Shown here one piece after another: positions 5,562-6,136 of a stretch of DNA of 6,136 bases. Both the position numbers and the translations under genes were made by a program. Within the stretch, counting starts at the first letter, position 1, and each line of letters begins with the position of its first letter. A model generated the notes under the pieces. That model saw only the letters and a list, made by a program, of their open reading frames with translations. It was not told the origin of the DNA and did no database searches. Source of the stretch: Lachnospiraceae bacterium (GTDB lineage: Bacteria > Bacillota > Clostridia > Lachnospirales > Lachnospiraceae); assembly GCA_017477805.1 (NCBI GenBank), contig JAFUUM010000011.1, forward strand, positions 1-6,136, written 5' to 3'.

Positions 5562-6136
5562 TCAGTGGAACAGTTCCGTCAGTGAAGGTACGGGAAGGAG
5601 TCTCCCCACCACAACGCAGAGGATCAGATAAATATACACAAGGCTTCTGCCGATGATATCCCGCTTTTTGAAGATCAGGGGTTTCATCTTTGTTCTGCCC
5701 TCGCCGCCCCGGTAACATCTTGCTTCCATGGCCATGGCCAGGTCGTTTGCTCTCTGGAAGGCGGAAATAAACAGGGGTTCCAATAATGCTCCCATGCTCT
5801 TTGCCCGGCGGATCAGGGATCCGCTCTCAAAGTCCGCGCCTCTTGCCATCTGGGCCTTCATGATCTTGTCCGTCTCTTCCAAAAGGATAGGGATAAAGCG
5901 AAGGGCGATGGACATCATCATGGCCAGTTCATGCACCGGCACCTTAAAGACCTTCAGGGGGCCAAAGAGTTTTTCCATGCCGTCCGTCAAGTTGTTGGGG
6001 GTTGTCGTCAACGTCAGGATGGAGGTTCCCATGATGAGGAAGGTGAGCCTTACCGCCATCTGGAAGGCAATGACAATGCCCGCATCCGATATCTTCAGTT
6101 TCCAGATCCGGATGACCTCATTACCCGGCGTCAAAA
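5562..6136 (-). CDS. ecfT: EcfT, transmembrane subunit of the energy-coupling factor transporter, N-terminus missing
   Basis: The frame is open to the right edge and ends with TGA at 5562; 190 C-terminal residues are visible of roughly 265 usual for the family. The TTG at 6134 is an internal leucine, not a start. EcfT joins the ATPases EcfA1/EcfA2 to exchangeable S-components that bind vitamins or other micronutrients, in the cytoplasmic membrane. Counting from the first whole codon, hydrophobic segments lie at about 19-42, 69-85 and 161-180. Between the last two are the long coupling helices with the two Ala-Arg signatures that contact the ATPases: MARGADFESG (96-105) and MEARCYRGGEGRT (136-148). 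Strong family matches such as ALRFIPILLEETDKIMKAQ (77-95) leave little doubt. EcfA genes are expected upstream, past the right edge. In many Firmicutes truA follows ecfT; here the transcript ends at the terminator instead. Confidence 0.95.
   Translation of the reverse strand, partial: LTPGNEVIRIWKLKISDAGIVIAFQMAVRLTFLIMGTSILTLTTTPNNLTDGMEKLFGPLKVFKVPVHELAMMMSIALRFIPILLEETDKIMKAQMARGADFESGSLIRRAKSMGALLEPLFISAFQRANDLAMAMEARCYRGGEGRTKMKPLIFKKRDIIGRSLVYIYLILCVVVGRLLPVPSLTELFH

Noticed and set aside
5239..5718. Minus-strand frames at 5239-5457 and 5473-5718 and a plus-strand frame at 5396-5656
   Set aside because: They overlap the end of the regulator, the terminator or ecfT, and show no protein-like features.
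6132..6134. TTG as the start codon of ecfT
   Set aside because: The family has an N-terminal region of about 75 residues before this point, so the codon is internal and the gene continues past the edge.

Overview
The window looks like a chromosomal segment from an anaerobic, carbohydrate-degrading Firmicute, most likely of the Lachnospiraceae. The evidence is an EcfT of the Clostridia type, a modular sugar-binding protein of a kind seen in Clostridia and Paenibacillus, Gram-positive Shine-Dalgarno sites, and moderately GC-rich genes separated by AT-rich spacers. The genus assignment is inference. Four protein genes are present and two of them run off the window edges. I see no tRNA, rRNA, CRISPR array or insertion sequence.

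Layout: (1) From the left edge to 2552 on the minus strand lies the first 850 residues of a very large secreted solute-binding protein of an ABC sugar importer. It carries tandem beta-sandwich (CBM-like) domains ahead of the solute-binding fold. (2) At 2607-4112, also on the minus strand and 54 bp upstream of the binding protein, is a cytoplasmic GH51 alpha-L-arabinofuranosidase. The two probably share a transcript, with a GC-rich hairpin between them. (3) The 352-bp AT-rich spacer at 4113-4464 holds divergent promoters, two TTAA-centred imperfect palindromes and four copies of ACTTAA/TTAAGT. (4) At 4465-5403 on the plus strand is a 312-residue regulator with an ArsR-like winged helix fused to a large C-terminal beta-rich domain. 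(5) A strong bidirectional terminator lies at 5475-5520. (6) From 5562 to the right edge on the minus strand is the C-terminal part of ecfT, the transmembrane subunit of the energy-coupling factor vitamin importer. It converges on the regulator and belongs to a different functional unit.

Working model (inference): arabinose-containing oligosaccharides are captured outside the cell by the modular binding protein and imported by permeases encoded beyond the left edge. They are then trimmed inside the cell by GH51. The divergent regulator would sense a sugar or sugar derivative through its C-terminal domain and control the shared intergenic region and its own gene. The least described parts are the regulator's effector domain with its candidate operator, and the non-lipidated modular binding protein.
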